The translations under genes and the position numbers were made by a program. A stretch of 64,000 nt of DNA. Source: Acheta domesticus. Taxonomy: Eukaryota; Arthropoda; Insecta; Orthoptera; Gryllidae. Shown here one piece after another: positions 43,845 to 56,417 of the stretch. The DNA lies in assembly GCA_031308135.1 (NCBI GenBank), contig JAHLJT010009419.1:179522739-179586738 (forward strand), given 5' to 3'. The notes beneath the pieces were generated by a model. It was not told the origin of the DNA and ran no database searches. It saw only the letters and a list, made by a program, of their open reading frames with translations. The first letter of the stretch is position 1, and each line of letters opens with the position of its first letter.

Positions 43845-44430
43845 TGGTAATAATGGTAAAAAGTTCCCCTAAATCAAAAGACATAGGAATACATACACAG
43901 TAATTCTGACACAAAAATAATATTTTTGAAAAGTTTCTTAGTCCCCGTCCCACCACCCACACGCCTCTTCAGCCTAAAACGTGTTTTTGAATTTTATATT
44001 TTTCGTCAATTTAACACTGTTTTATCTGACTGAAAAATATGATAAATAAGAAAATAATTTTTATAATCAGAAAAACATTTTTTGATATTTTCTAAGATCG
44101 AATTAAATTACAAAAACATTTTTTTAAAAGGGAAAAAGTAATTTTTACTGTGTCTTAGAACCCTGGAACAGGCTCTAGAAAATCTTGAAAGTTCCTCTTA
44201 AAACGCAAATTGTTGTGATTTTTTTTTCAGATTTTTCCAACTGCTGGGCTGCAATTAAAAATAATAAAAACCTGCCCCACCACATTCAATCTCCTTGACT
44301 ATAAATATACTTTGAAAATGACTGAAACACTTCTGTGTATTTATTTTGGAGTTTATTATAAATTTGTATACATTTTGGTAGCACCCAGTAATATTCTGAC
44401 TTTGAATGTAGTTACAAATTATAATTTTTT
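43845..44430 (+). repeat. Dispersed repeat, copy 2 (partner at 2190-2765)
   Basis: Same orientation and order of blocks as the copy in the ELOVL intron, with many small indels. It has no recognisable ends. Confidence 0.65.
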
Positions 44431-44479
44431 TTAACTTTCTAGTTCTTTGTATAAGTATGTCACACGCTAAGAAAAGACG

Positions 44480-44940
44480 ATGGTTTTGGCAGTTTAAAAG
44501 AAACCATCGACACAGAACCTTGTAAGTGGGATGCTGGTGGAAAGAGAATTACACCTCATCCTACATCGTACAGATTTTTGAAGTTTGCCGATTATGACGT
44601 ACAAAACAAAGATTATTGCAACACACGGGAATATCTTCAAAGCGATGTTTCCTAAGCCTTTTAAACCAGGTTTGCGTGTCTTACGAGGACACGGCTTTTT
44701 TTGAAGACAAGTAAATTCTTACAGATGACGTGTTTTGGGGACGGGTAGATGACAAAAGAGGAAATGATGAGGGACAGTTTGGGTGCATATGAATGATAGA
44801 TGAAAGACATGAGGAAATGAAGGAAGATAGATTGGACCCGGATTATGTTCTTAGGCAGTATTTTACAAAATACGACTTTTATGATAATTCTCCTTTACAA
44901 TTTTGCATATTTAGTTCTTTTGGGTGCCCCCTCTCCACAG
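44480..44940 (+). other. Coding-like open segments, unidentified
   Basis: Frames without an ATG read ETIDTEPCKWDAGG, KRITPHPTSYRFLKFADYD and YCNTREYLQSDV (44485-44655) and, in another frame, DRLDPDYVLRQYFTKYDFYD (about 44825-44895). The amino-acid composition looks more like protein than the flanks do. I recognise no family. It could be a decayed transposon or viral gene, or chance. Confidence 0.25.
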
Positions 44941-45804
44941 CATGAGCGGACAGGAAAGAAGCCGAAATTAATGTAAAATTAAATTGAAGGAAAATACCAA
45001 AATAATCTTTCACAATAAAATGAAAGGTACTATTTTATTTTCTGTGCATTTTTATCTCAACCTTCAGCAATATTGGAATGGGCTCTCTCGCACAGTACCG
45101 GGTCTATAAATATTTATAATTTCTAATTCAAAATATAAATATTTTTGAATAAAATGATGGAAGATATATTGGCTGAGAATTGTGAATTTAATTTTTGTTT
45201 GTTTTTTATGAATTGGCTTAATTTTTGCTATTTTCAAAATATATGAATATATTCGTATGCATAAAAAAATCATTGAAAATGTGAGTTAACGGGTGCAGGT
45301 GCACAGTTTCCAATGAGCAATCGGAAAATTCATAAAAACATATCGAACACTTGTTGTTTACACTATTCTCAGAATTTCATCGGAAGAAGTTTCGGAAACA
45401 TTTATCGAAAAATTTTCGAGAAAAGTATGACGTTGACTTTTCTGGTTTTAGACCCTTATTTTGATCAAACCCAAATCTGGAAAAGTGTTGGTTGTAAACT
45501 CTTGCAACATTTACTGCATTCGACATTCAGGTAGTACAAACAAAAAATTATCTTGCAGCGCACAGAGGCCAAAACCGATCTCTAGATATTCTCGAAAATG
45601 GATAATCTCTCTTTCATCAGTTCACACTAAATAAAAGAACCCCTTTAATTTTGAGCAATACTTACACGAAGCCCCTATGAAAATATCGAAATGTTCTCCA
45701 ACATATTATTTTAATTTTTATTGATCGATTAAAGCGAAGTTTGCTTACAAAATGTCTCAGTACTTTTGCACATACAGACTCAATAAAGCCACAACAATTT
45801 GAAA
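44941..45804. other. Intergenic, nothing recognised
   Basis: AT-rich sequence with short overlapping ORFs only. Confidence 0.4.
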
Positions 45805-46905
45805 CTAGTGGTGCTACAGAATGGCACAGACATTCCTATATTAGTATTCTATTTCTTTTGGTAGGTATTTGGAGTTGCCATATACTCTTGCCAGCTGCCA
45901 TCTATCGCCGAACAAATTGCTTTTTTTAAACATTTTCTTAATTTATTGGTTTTTAAACAGTAGAACGGAAATATTATATTAAGACTATTGAAGAACGGTG
46001 CAAGCTCGTCCTAAATTGGAATTTTCTTTGAAAAATGTGTAGCCGTTTTTAAGAAAATGCCGTTTCAAGGCTACTATAAATGCGAAATTTGAAGCTCTTT
46101 TTCACAGAAATTTTTTTGGTTTTTGAAAACTTCATTAGAAGTCATTTAAAGCACATTTACTCACAAATACAATAGTGTTTACAAATTGTGGGAAACGTGC
46201 ATAATAACGGTGTGAGAAATCTTTCAAAACAATTACATTTGTGTCATTTTTGAAACAAAACTCCAAACTGAACTTTCTTTCTCATTAAAGAGTTTAATTA
46301 GCACTATCCGTTCGAAAAATTTGAAGAAAAAATTAGACATTTTTGAGAAAATGGAGTTTGAGCGTTAATCGAAATGCGGAATTTTGAGCTACTTTTTCAC
46401 AGAAAACGGTTGAGTTTTCGAGAAACTTTATAGGACATTAATTGAAGCAAATATACTCGTAAATATAATAACGTGAGCAAATTGTCTACAATGAAAATAT
46501 TAACGACGTGAGAGGCATGTCAAAAAATTACATTTTTGTAAATTCTGAAGAAAAAAAGAATACAGCAACATGACGTTTATGTCATCACATTTAGGCACTA
46601 TCCCTAATTTAAAAGAAAAAATGTGGAGCCGTTTTGAGAAAATCTTGTTTTTGTATTTTTTTAATTGCACATATTTCGCGCAATATTGCCAGAAAACTAC
46701 TTAAATTTTCAAAAAATGTTCAGGACCTAAATGAAAGAACTCACTTTGGAGAACAAATTTTAATTGAAGGTAAAATCTCTATCTTCAATTTTGTTGTTGG
46801 AGCAAGATTTTCAGTATCAAGGACTCACAAAGCTGTAATTCTAACCACACCACGTGCTAGGGGACTTTTTTCGTAATTTAGCAACTTATTTAATCCACTT
46901 TTACC
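45805..46905 (-). mobile_element. Family A Helitron-like copy A7, minus orientation
   Basis: It starts CTAGTGGTGCTACAGAATGG, preceded by A, then ACATTCCTATATTAGTATTC, a degraded subterminal repeat, and GCCAGCTGCCATCTATCGCCG. It ends near 46900 after ACCACACCACGTGCTAGGG. It meets copy A8 head-to-head. Confidence 0.55.
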
Positions 46906-47990
46906 TTCGCGTTTATATACGTATATACAAAGTAATATACGTAGTATAGGGAAAGTTATGAAATGCTGCCCGACAAAATGGCCAATTTTCCGCAGAACAA
47001 AATTCATTGCCGGACCCAAATAACGAAAAAGTGCATAAAATCATATTTCAATGTTGGCATGTACTTTATATGGAACCTGGATCCTGGCACCTGGAACATT
47101 TTAAAAATCTTCAAAAAATGGATACAAAATTGTTGATTAAATTTTGACTTCGGCTAGCGTAAAGGTCGCTTAAGAGAATGATGCAGATCAAATTTTCGAT
47201 AAAATTCTTGATTTTTCAAAAATTGGAGAAATTAAATTTTGTTCAGTGTCTTTCTACAAGTAGAATTATGAACATAGGTGTTTTTCTTAGAGAAATCTGT
47301 TAAACAGATCTTCAAAAAAAGTCATGTTTAGTTTTTGAAAAAAATGAATAGTTTTTCAGTAATTTTGCATTTGACGGGCAATATAAATTTTAAATACTTG
47401 CTTTCTCAGAAATGGCGCGAAATGTTTTTTATTCTTCTTTTTATGTACGAAAGCACTGAAAACCGTAATAAGTGATAAAATCTTCTTAAAGTAAAGAAGT
47501 GTGTTTGTTAGTTATAAGTTAAATTTATTACCTTCCTTCAATATAGTATTTTTTCATAAGGAAATCATCTACATCATGCAATAACCACGGCCGACAACAA
47601 TGAGATGATTTCCAAGAATTATGAATTCACTATGATGAACAGATTTCATTTTTAAACAAATCTTTGTAATTGTAGTGGTATGAAGACGACGAAAAAAATT
47701 GAATTTCTTCAATTTTTTAAATATCAGGCATTTCAACGAAAATTCGACCTGCATCATTTTCTTAAACGACTTTACTCTAGCCAAAGTCAAAACTTAATAC
47801 ATAATTTCGTGCCATTTTTCGGAATTTTAAAAAATGTGTAATGAGCTTCATATAAAATACCTACCAAAATGTCTTCAATATTGAAGCTTGAGATTTATAT
47901 TCTAATCCACTCTTTTCTACAATATTAGATTTTAAAATAAATTTAATTCACAATTGGTTTCAATTTTGAGTAGTTTCTGAATTTTTTCAA
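46906..47990 (+). mobile_element. Family A Helitron-like copy A8, partial
   Basis: It starts at a degraded palindrome (TTATATACGTATATAC), then GTATAGGGAAAGTTATGAAAT, TGCCGGACC and the AT-rich arm with GTTCAGTGTCTTTCTACAAG. The 3' terminus was not found. Confidence 0.45.
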
Positions 47991-48049
47991 GACAATTTTC
48001 TATTGTCAACGACATCCTAATATGCAAAATACTGCATTAGTGAAATCTT

Positions 48050-48130
48050 GAAGAGCCGTCTCCTAGCCGAAGTAGTAGAACGTTTGCTTGTGGTAGAGCC
48101 AGAGGCCTCTAGTTCAAATTCTGACTGGGG
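48050..48130 (+). repeat. tRNA-like SINE head or tRNA pseudogene
   Basis: TAGCCGAAGTAGTAG resembles a pol III A box, and AGTTCAAATTCTGAC about 45 bases on resembles a B box. The cloverleaf is not convincing, so a SINE head is more likely than a tRNA gene. Confidence 0.25.
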
Positions 48131-48647
48131 TACGTTTTTTTCATTCCCTGAAAACGTTTGTACGTATGGAGCACAAAAAATGCAAACTAGCTGTAGAAGC
48201 GAGATTTTTATGAAAACTTTTCGATTTTCAATAATTCAAGATATGATTTTCTACAGTCTCTCGTTCGTCGTCTCGTTAAGAGTTTTAAGAGAAGGATGAA
48301 GTGCTATTAGGGGGAAAATGTAATGTATTAATTGTCCATTACCAATAATAGGAATTTTAGTTCTTATCACCTCTCCTCATCTCGCCTTGCCCGAAGGGCA
48401 GGTAAAGATAACGCCTCAGCTCAGCGTGACTGAGAGCCAAGCAACTGCCAGCGAGAGTTAAAATATAACGCTGAAATGAAATATTTATAAGTAGACTGTA
48501 TTATTCTATAGAGTCACGTAAATTGAACTGCATTCTTATTGTCACATAGGAGTAATTTATTTAATATTTTAAATTGCACAAATGCAAAAGTTCAATAAAT
48601 TTTCAGATGTAATTAGTCCTATATATAAACCCGTTAAAAAAAACAAA

Positions 48648-48725
48648 TACGTCTTAGGCTAACGGCTTAGACGAGAGACTTGTGAACGGAGGAACGCGCG
48701 ATCGAGTCTGGTAAAACCTCACCAG
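48648..48725 (+). repeat. tRNA-derived SINE head
   Basis: TAGGCTAACGGCTTAGACG (A-box-like) is followed 30 bases later by GCGATCGAGTCTGG (B-box-like). The order and spacing match the 5' end of arthropod tRNA-Arg-like SINEs. A T-rich stretch follows. Confidence 0.35.
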
Positions 48726-49155
48726 TTTTTTTTGTTGATGAGAAATCAAAAACAATTCCAAATAACAACGTCGATAATCTTCTAAACATTCCCTTCTTTT
48801 GCGAGAAGAAACCATTTTATCATACTTGCAACACAAAACTTGGAAAGTTTTTTGTACGAATGTTAATCAACTATTCGTTCACAAGATCATTCACTTCCCC
48901 TTATTTTCACTTTCATAGGCCTTTTTCGGGGGTTATACCACTACGATCGTTTACTTTCCGATCCTTATATTACTTCCTTTGTTATTAATGATTTTTACTT
49001 TCCCGTATACGTACGTACACACGGAGTGATATACGTAGTGTAGAGGAAAATATGTAAAGCTGCGCGAAAAAATGGCGAGTTTTTGGCAGAAAAAAATTCA
49101 ATCCCGGGCCGTGATAACGAAAAAGTGGATGAAACCAGTAGCTAAATTAAGAGTC

Positions 49156-49308
49156 GTCCGTCTGTCCGTCCGTCCGTCCGTCCGTCCGTCTGCCCGTCTG
49201 TCCGTCCGTCCGTCCGTCCGTCCGTCCGTCCGTCCGTCCGTCCGTCCGTCCGTCCGTCCGTCCGTCCGTCCGTCCGTCCGTCCGTCCGTCCGTCCGTCCG
49301 TCCGTCCA
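49156..49308. repeat. (TCCG)n microsatellite, about 38 units
   Basis: A nearly pure TCCG array with a few TCTG units. It lies at the same position as the short TCCG/TCTG tracts in the other family A copies, so it is an expansion. It produces artefactual ORFs on both strands. Confidence 0.95.
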
Positions 49309-49342
49309 TCTGTTCGTCTGTGAACACTGCTAGCGCCTAAAC

Positions 49343-50628
49343 CAGACCTGCACAACGCCTGTTCCCGCGGGCATTCTGCACTTGGGAGCCGATCGTCTGC
49401 CCGTGGCAGCGCCGAAAGTGCAAGTAGTGGGGAGTAGGAAGCTTTGCGGGGAGGGGAGAAGTCTGACGTAGCACGACGCGGCGCGTAGATTGAATGCCTG
49501 GGCGTCTAATAATGATCCATGCTTCAAAATTAAATGCCCATGTGTTTAAATGGATTATGCCTAGTATTTCAAGTTACCAGGGTCATAATTCACTGTTTAC
49601 GTTCTGTGCTCTAGTGTATATCCACCTTTGTGTTCCACCACTGTATGTATTTTCATTTTCTAATATTTTTAAAGAAAATAACATGCTCATTGTGACTCTT
49701 AAGCATTATTTTAAAGCAATAGCTTTAAAATATATGCTTATATATAAGAAAAAATATTATTTAATTCTATCTAACACAAAATTGCAATTCAATAATTGAT
49801 TGTTCACCAGGAATGTTATAATCTCCAAATCATAGAAAAATGAACAAAATCATGAGAGCAATCTCTCACATCAAGATTGACATAAAAATAGAATATGTGG
49901 CAATTCCAAGAAGGGTAATGTTTAATAGCACATTTGTGACCATTTTTCCCCATTATGAAATTGAATTCAAGAGATCAACGAGCAAACTTCTGTGACGATA
50001 TGTTACGGACAATCATAAGATAATCATGGGTATTGGTTAAATAGAATGCAAATAGCTTTATATTTTTATACGATCTCGTAAACGACTCTACACTCTTGTC
50101 AGAATGTAGAACAGAAAATAATCATGATTTTTTTTAAGAACAATATGTTTTTGCTTTGAGAGAACCGTCTAATTCAATTAAACATAGTTAATAAAAAGTT
50201 TATTGCTGTCATCATCAAACAAAAACAATTCAGTATCAAAATTTTGTGTTTAGCACAACACTAAATTTGTGATTACATCTAGCAAAGCGAATTACAGTAT
50301 AAGTCTTACAAGCAATTATAATACTTGGTGTCGAAATCTAATATGTACAATTCGTTGTAGTTTCATATTTCGCCCTATCATATACAGAGAACAAACATTT
50401 ACAAAATAATACAAAAGACAATATTACTTGAACTGTATATGACCGTCATGTTCTTGCCGATTGCTCTTTAAATTTACGCGCTATCTTTCGAATCGCGCAT
50501 TCTGATTGGTGGTCCCCACTCCTAGATTTAGTCTCATCCCCACCCTTCATCGATTCTCTAATTTGCACCCGAGTTGCCCGCACGCAGCTCCCGAGGTCAG
50601 TGAAAGTGCAAAATGCTGTGCAGGTCTG
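49343..50628. mobile_element. Non-autonomous hAT-type DNA transposon, 1286 bp
   Basis: The ends are CAGACCTGCACA and its inverse TGTGCAGGTCTG. They are flanked by an exact 8-bp duplication GCCTAAAC (49335-49342 and 50629-50636). An 8-bp TSD with TIRs starting CAG is the hAT signature. The terminal 150 bp on each side are GC-rich (TTGCCCGCACGCAGCTC; GTTCCCGCGGGCATTCTG) and the core is AT-rich without a transposase. It lies inside family A copy A9, whose sequence is restored on removal. Confidence 0.88.
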
Positions 50629-51395
50629 GCCTAAACCATACATACGATATCTTCCAAAATGGATAGTCCCCGCTCAATTTGATTCTAGTCGAAGCTTTGA
50701 GATTTTGAAAAAGATTCTGTGAAATTTGGGGGTACTTTACATGACGCCACCCGGACATTTACAAAACTTTATCAGAAACGGCTCCAATTTTTTTCTTTAA
50801 ATTTCTTGTAAGAATAAAGTACACTTATTAAGGTGGCATAGGTCCGATTTTCACGGATAACTCTGAATTTTCGAATATTGCACAAGTTTGAATTTTATTC
50901 GGCGTCTTCCTCCAAAAACAAAATTGTAGATAGACATTTTTCATTCAAATAAAATTTGTTTTTCACAGCGAGTTCTTTCCTTATGGTCATGTACACTTTT
51001 TTGAAAAGTTTAGTAGTTTTCGCGCAATATTACGTGCAATATGTGCAATTTTTAAAAAATTAAAAAAATTATTTTCTCAAAAACGGCTCCAAATTTTTCT
51101 TTAAACTTTTGGTAGGGATAGTGCTAAATGTACCCTATAAGATGACATAAACTCCATATCGCTCTATTTTATTGTTTTTTGAAAAATTGCAAAAATGTAA
51201 TTTTTTGACTTGTTTCTCACGTCGTTAATACATTAGTGGCGATTTGTTTATATCATTATATTTACAAGTTTAAGTACTTTAAATAATGTCAAGTAAAGTT
51301 TCTCGAAAACAAAACCGTTTTCTGTAAAAAGTAGCTTATAATTCCGCTTTTTCACAAACGCTCAAACGCTTTTCATAGCTTCAACGCTCATATAT

Positions 51396-53214
51396 AGTGC
51401 AACGGGTCTACCCTCTCTACTTCTCTACTTCCCTTGTTTATTAGTTTCCCCTTTCTCCTAATTGCTCTTTACTCTGGAGCCGATGCAACTATACCTCTCT
51501 TACCACTATTCAATTTATCAATATTATTATTTAATGGTGTTGCATAAAATTTATTTGGGTCGTAGGTCGTGGACGGCCCCGTACGGGAATTACCTGTAAA
51601 CAACGTTTAACACAGCAGCGTGCACAGGGCTACTAAATACTGAAATAAAAACATATATTTCCAAACAAGAAAGCAAGAATTTTAATTCCTTTTTTTTTCT
51701 ATTTCTTCCGTCAACAATACACGGCGCGTGAACATTTACGTCCGCTTGGCAATATTGTTATGGGTTTCTTTAAAATGACATTACCCAATCACATGAATTA
51801 CAATTAATTACAATTCAATGGCATTAGTTAATCGTTTAGCAGTTTGCTGATATTTAGGAATTCCTTTCTTTAAGACAACTCAATATTATTACCAATACTA
51901 TTTACGTACGTACTTCAAAGCAACAATGAAAATGAAAACTAACAATTACTAAATCATAGCTTACAAATTATTGTATTACAATAATTCCGCTTAAAAAAAT
52001 TTCGTGAAATTTCAAGAGTCTCATGAATGTTTGTTTACGTTTTTAATATGCGCAAGTTCAAAGCTGATTTTTTTCTTTGATTATTTCGCGAATGCATCAC
52101 TTCCCTTTTTCTGCCTCGTCGAAAACAGCGCCGTTGCCGGTTCGATGGTCCTATGCGCGCCCACTCGCACGCATCGAATATCCACGCACGCTCCACTCGT
52201 GCACGGGCCGGTTCTCTTCAGTATTTCTCCCCAGGAATTCCAAAAAAAAAAAAATTGTCCAAACACCTTGCGTCACAAATTCACTACAAAAATAGTACTT
52301 CTTCTGTCTTCAAAGTGTTACTGCATCGACAATGTCTGCACAGCCATATGTTCACCATTTACTTTCTCTCCGCCGCCCAAAAAATGTCTAAGTCCGAAAA
52401 AGTTTAAAAATCACGGATACGGCAAACGTGGAAACTATGTACTCTCAACCGCTGACTAGACCGAAGTGAACTCAAAATCATGTCGATTTAACATGTTGAC
52501 TCGGCTTATGAAAAATGCCGGCGAAATCCATTTCGCTTTTTTTTCATTGTTGTTTCCACAAAATTTTCTAAAATGTTCACTATTTCCCGTTTTAACTTGT
52601 GTTCGTGTTTATTCGTTTCAGCTTTTCCCCAATGTTAAGGATTTCTTGTCAAAACGGTTGTTTTCTATTTATTTCACGTCGAAAATGCTAATTTTCTGTC
52701 GACATTCCCCAGCAGTAATTCGTGGCTTGTTTTCTGGTATTGTTAGTTTGTAATATTTATTTATTTAGAACGTTCAATGTTTTTATAACTCTCTAAACCA
52801 TTTATAAATTTTGCTTAATTCATATTACGACGATTCCCGCCGCCTCTCGTTGTTTAATTAGCATTTCTTCGCAAAATCTCGATAATTCAAGTCATGCTGT
52901 TTAACATGTTCGACTGGGCTTTTCCTATACATTTTCAAATTACAATTTTAAGAGAATTCGTCGTCCGATCTCGTTCAAACAAAAAATACAGCGTTCATTT
53001 AATTCTTCTTCAACTATCTGGATAATCAAAATTTCTTTCCGAATTTCTTGAACCCCTTAAAATTCTCCAGAATGATCGAAATACACCTTCCGCGGCGCGC
53101 TGTTCTTTTGTCTTGTTCATCGATTTCTAATACACGTTGTTTACTTCATAGACTATAGATCATAAATATTTATTCTTTTGTCTACAATTGTTTTGGAGTA
53201 TTCCTAAGAATAAT
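51396..53214. other. Intergenic, nothing recognised
   Basis: There are CpG-containing patches at about 51560-51590 and 52120-52210. Open frames such as 52004-52459 lack recognisable features and overlap others. Confidence 0.45.
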
Positions 53215-53690
53215 GAAATCATTACAATGGCTGCAATTTTTTTCTTGAAACGTTTGTAACAGATAGTGTTAATTACACTCTTTAATATGACGTAAAGTTT
53301 ATTTTTTCAAAAATTATATACATGTAATTTTTTTGAAAGATCTCTCATATCTTTAATATGCACATTACCAGCAATTTGTGAAGATTATTATATTTGTGAG
53401 TGTAAGTGCTTCAAAAACTTCAAATAAAGTATTACATAATAGTTATTAAGTACTCTTTGTGAAGTACTAATTTCATCTAGAAAACTCCATCTTCCACTTT
53501 GTAGGTACACGCCGAAAGAATTCAATCTTTGATAATTTTCAAAAATTGGGAGATAACCATGGAAATAGATCTATGCCATTTTCATCAGTGTATTTCACTG
53601 TATTCTTAACAGAATTATAAAGAAAAACTGTGGAGCCATTTTTGAGAAAACGTGAAAATGTCCTGAAGGGATTCCTCTTCTAGGCAGAAA
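53215..53690 (+). mobile_element. Family A fragment A10
   Basis: It has the family blocks ACGTTTGTAACAGATAGTG, TATGCACATTACCAGCAATTTG and GTGTAAGTGCTTCAAA, then a piece that resembles the opposite arm (CACGCCGAAAGAATTCAA). Both ends are truncated. Confidence 0.45.
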
Positions 53691-55570
53691 AGATTCCTCA
53701 TGCGTATACCTTACAAAGGCAAAAATTATTTCACAAAACAATAGAAAACAAGGACGGTGTGATTCGTGTGAATAAAACGGTGCCTTACTTGAATATCGAT
53801 AACTGTGGTAAAGTGAGTTTCCTGGCGTTTCTTTGGATCGCGATGGAGCTCCTCCAATCGAACATAATACTCTAGACACTGTTAATGGAGGTCACACTAA
53901 AACATAATATAAGTTATGAAAATAGTACCTTCGAGAACACCTGTGCTCCATTTAAACATTTTAACTGGAAAATTGTAACGGCATTGAAATTTCTTAGCTA
54001 CAAACGCAGTATCTTTCAAGTTTATTCAAAGACGTTTTTGTTACTTTCTTAATAGCTCGTTTTAAGAAAATTACATCGAATCGTAACATTTTAAGAGTTC
54101 ATTTTTTCTTCTAATTTAATTTATTCTTCTTTTAACAGGTGGTTATTCAAAAATAGACAATAAAATATTTAACTTGAGTGAAGATTTCCACAAATAAAAA
54201 ATTGACATTTGTTATGTATATTCGCATTTACTATTTATGTATAAAGAATTCCATAAAAAATGTCATCGCTCTTTCCCATGACTGGCTGGCGCGTGGGTCG
54301 TCAGCGTCCGTTTCGCCTGCGTGAACTTACCTGTTCCCTTCCCCTTCCTTTTACTGCCACCCTGCCCGATAGCGAAGCAGCGACGCCGACGTCATTCACC
54401 TCAAAATTGCTCCGCCCCTTTGAGATAACGAGGAAGAAAATCTTCAAGGGGAGGAAGGGGGAAGTGTCTGAATCTTGGCGCAAAAGCCAATGATAAGAAC
54501 CGCTTTGCCTAGGCTCCGGGATTGGTCAAGTGCCCAGGCGTGGTTGTCCAAACTGTGGAACGGCCACATTTGGCCGCACTGGACACATTGCATATTCTGT
54601 GATATGGGGTGTACATGAACACCTATATAAGAAATATTCTCTCTTGAGGCATGTCAAAACGTTATAATTGAATCAAAATATGGGAGTTCATATCATAATG
54701 ATTTAGTCGGAGGTAAATTTTCCATTTATTTATGAAATATTCGAAAAGGAAGATGTATAAAGTGAAGGTCGAATCTCATTTGCTCATGATTTTTGTACAA
54801 TTGTCAGGAATGTAGACAGTATGATTAAAAATGTTTTCCTAACGAGCAATTTTCACTCCAACAAGTGAGTATATTGATGCTATAAATGTTTAAAAAAATC
54901 ATATGTTACTGGTGAAATTAACACAGTTTTCAATAGACATGTTTATGCATAGTGTTCAATGCATGCACTCTACTGTTGATATTTTTAAACTCTATTGAAA
55001 CACCTGGGTACCATTCAAAAAGGTATAGTCAAAGGTAGGAGTCCCTATTCTTGAACTACGAAATCTTGATTTGCCATGATTGTGCAATGTTACGTGACTG
55101 AAAGTGAGGGAACCAATAAAATATAATTTTGTTTAATTTGGAATACAAACTGTTTGAGAAACAGCAATCTGAATGAATACCGAGAATTCCCATTATACTT
55201 ACTGATTTAAATTTAACAAACAATAGTCCCATTAATACTTTCATATGAAATTACAATAAATAAATCATATAGTGGGATGGGCAGTGCTTTGCACATGAAC
55301 AACTATATGTAGACATACTTAAGAGTCTCCAGTAATAATAATTTATTTATTTAATATTCTATGAAGGAAAACTGTTTATATAGTTATAAAAAGCTCCAAG
55401 CATTGTGTATTAATAAATAATAAAAATATTTTCTTTATCAAATTCTTTAAATTTATGTTAATATTCGTGTTAATTTATTTTTATTACATCAAAAATATTG
55501 CACAGAAATAACATGTTCATTAAACAAAACGTTCATACTAATTGACAATGATTGGTGATAGATTATCAGT
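53691..55570. other. Intergenic, with a promoter-like patch at 54260-54600
   Basis: There is no supported gene or TE. The patch is described separately. Confidence 0.4.
54260..54600 (-). promoter_or_regulatory. Candidate promoter and first exon, minus strand
   Basis: GC-rich in an AT-rich setting. Read on the minus strand: GACCAATCCCGG (CCAAT box), ATTGGC, TTTTGCGCCAAG (E2F-like), a pyrimidine-rich stretch, then a strong splice donor GGGAACAG|GTAAGTTC at about 54324-54340. This looks like an untranslated first exon whose partner exons would lie to the left. None is recognisable there, so this is inference. Confidence 0.3.
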
Positions 55571-56417
55571 ATCCAAATTGTTTCTTTAAACTTTTGGTAG
55601 TGATAGTGGTAAATGTACTATATCAGATGACATAAAAGCCATATTACTCTATAGGATGATTTTTTTTAATTACAAAAATGTAAATTTTTTCACATGTTTC
55701 TCACGTCGATAATATTTACATTAACGGCGATTTTTTTCACATTATTATATTTACGAGTACATGTGCTAATAATAATGTCAAGTAAAGTTTCTCGAAAACA
55801 ATCGTTTTCTGTGAAAAGTAGCTCAAAATTTCGCATTTCCAGAAATGCTCAAACGCCATTTTGAAATATGGCTGCAAATTTTTCTTCAAACTTTTGTAAC
55901 GGATAGTGCTAATTACACTCTTTAGTATAGCGTAAAGTTTATTTTGAGTTTTTTTTTTTTCAAAAATTACATAATTGTAATTTTTTAAATATCTCTCACA
56001 TCTTTAATATGCACATTACCAGCAATTTGTAAACTTCGTTATATTAGCGAGTGTAAGTGCTTCAAATAACTTCAAATGAAGTATTTTGAAAACTCATACA
56101 TTTTCTGTGAAAATGAGCTTCAAATTTCGCATTTTTAGTAGCGCTAAAACGCCATTTTCTCTTAAACGGCACATAATTTTTAAAAGAAAATTGCCATTTA
56201 TGACTAGGTTTTTGTGTTCTTTAATATTCTAAAATTAATATTTTCGTTCTACCAATAGGAAACCGAAAAATTAAGAAAATGACAAAAAAATGTACTTTTG
56301 GCGGTGATATGTGGTAGCTGGCAAGAAAGAGTATGTGGCAATTCGGAATAGCTAGCGATGACCCAAGGAAATAGAAAACTAATACGGGAAAGTCTGTGCC
56401 GTTCTTTAGCACCACTA
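55571..56417 (+). mobile_element. Family A Helitron-like copy A11, 3' part
   Basis: It carries the AT-rich arm with TAATATGCACATTACCAGCAA, then GGCGGTGATATGTGGTAGC, AACTAATACGGGAAAGTCTG and the terminus TAGCACCACTAG at 56417, followed by T. The 5' half is missing. Confidence 0.6.

Larger units (their letters stand above)
48996..51395 (+). mobile_element. Family A Helitron-like copy A9, split by a hAT element
   Basis: The 5' end is TTACTTTCCCGTATACGTACG, then GGCCGTGATAACG and a large TCCG array. After CACTGCTAGCGCCTAAAC the family sequence is interrupted at 49343 and resumes at 50637 with ATACATACGATATCTTCC. The AT-rich arm follows and is lost near 51395 before the CTAG terminus. Confidence 0.6.

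Noticed and set aside
48050..48130. Functional tRNA gene
   Set aside because: Acceptor and anticodon stems do not pair convincingly. Kept only as a possible SINE head.
49156..49308. CRISPR-like regular repeat
   Set aside because: A pure tetranucleotide array without spacers, and the genome is eukaryotic.
52004..52459. 151-codon plus ORF
   Set aside because: Low-complexity, Ser/Phe-rich composition with competing frames on both strands. No splice signals or domain.
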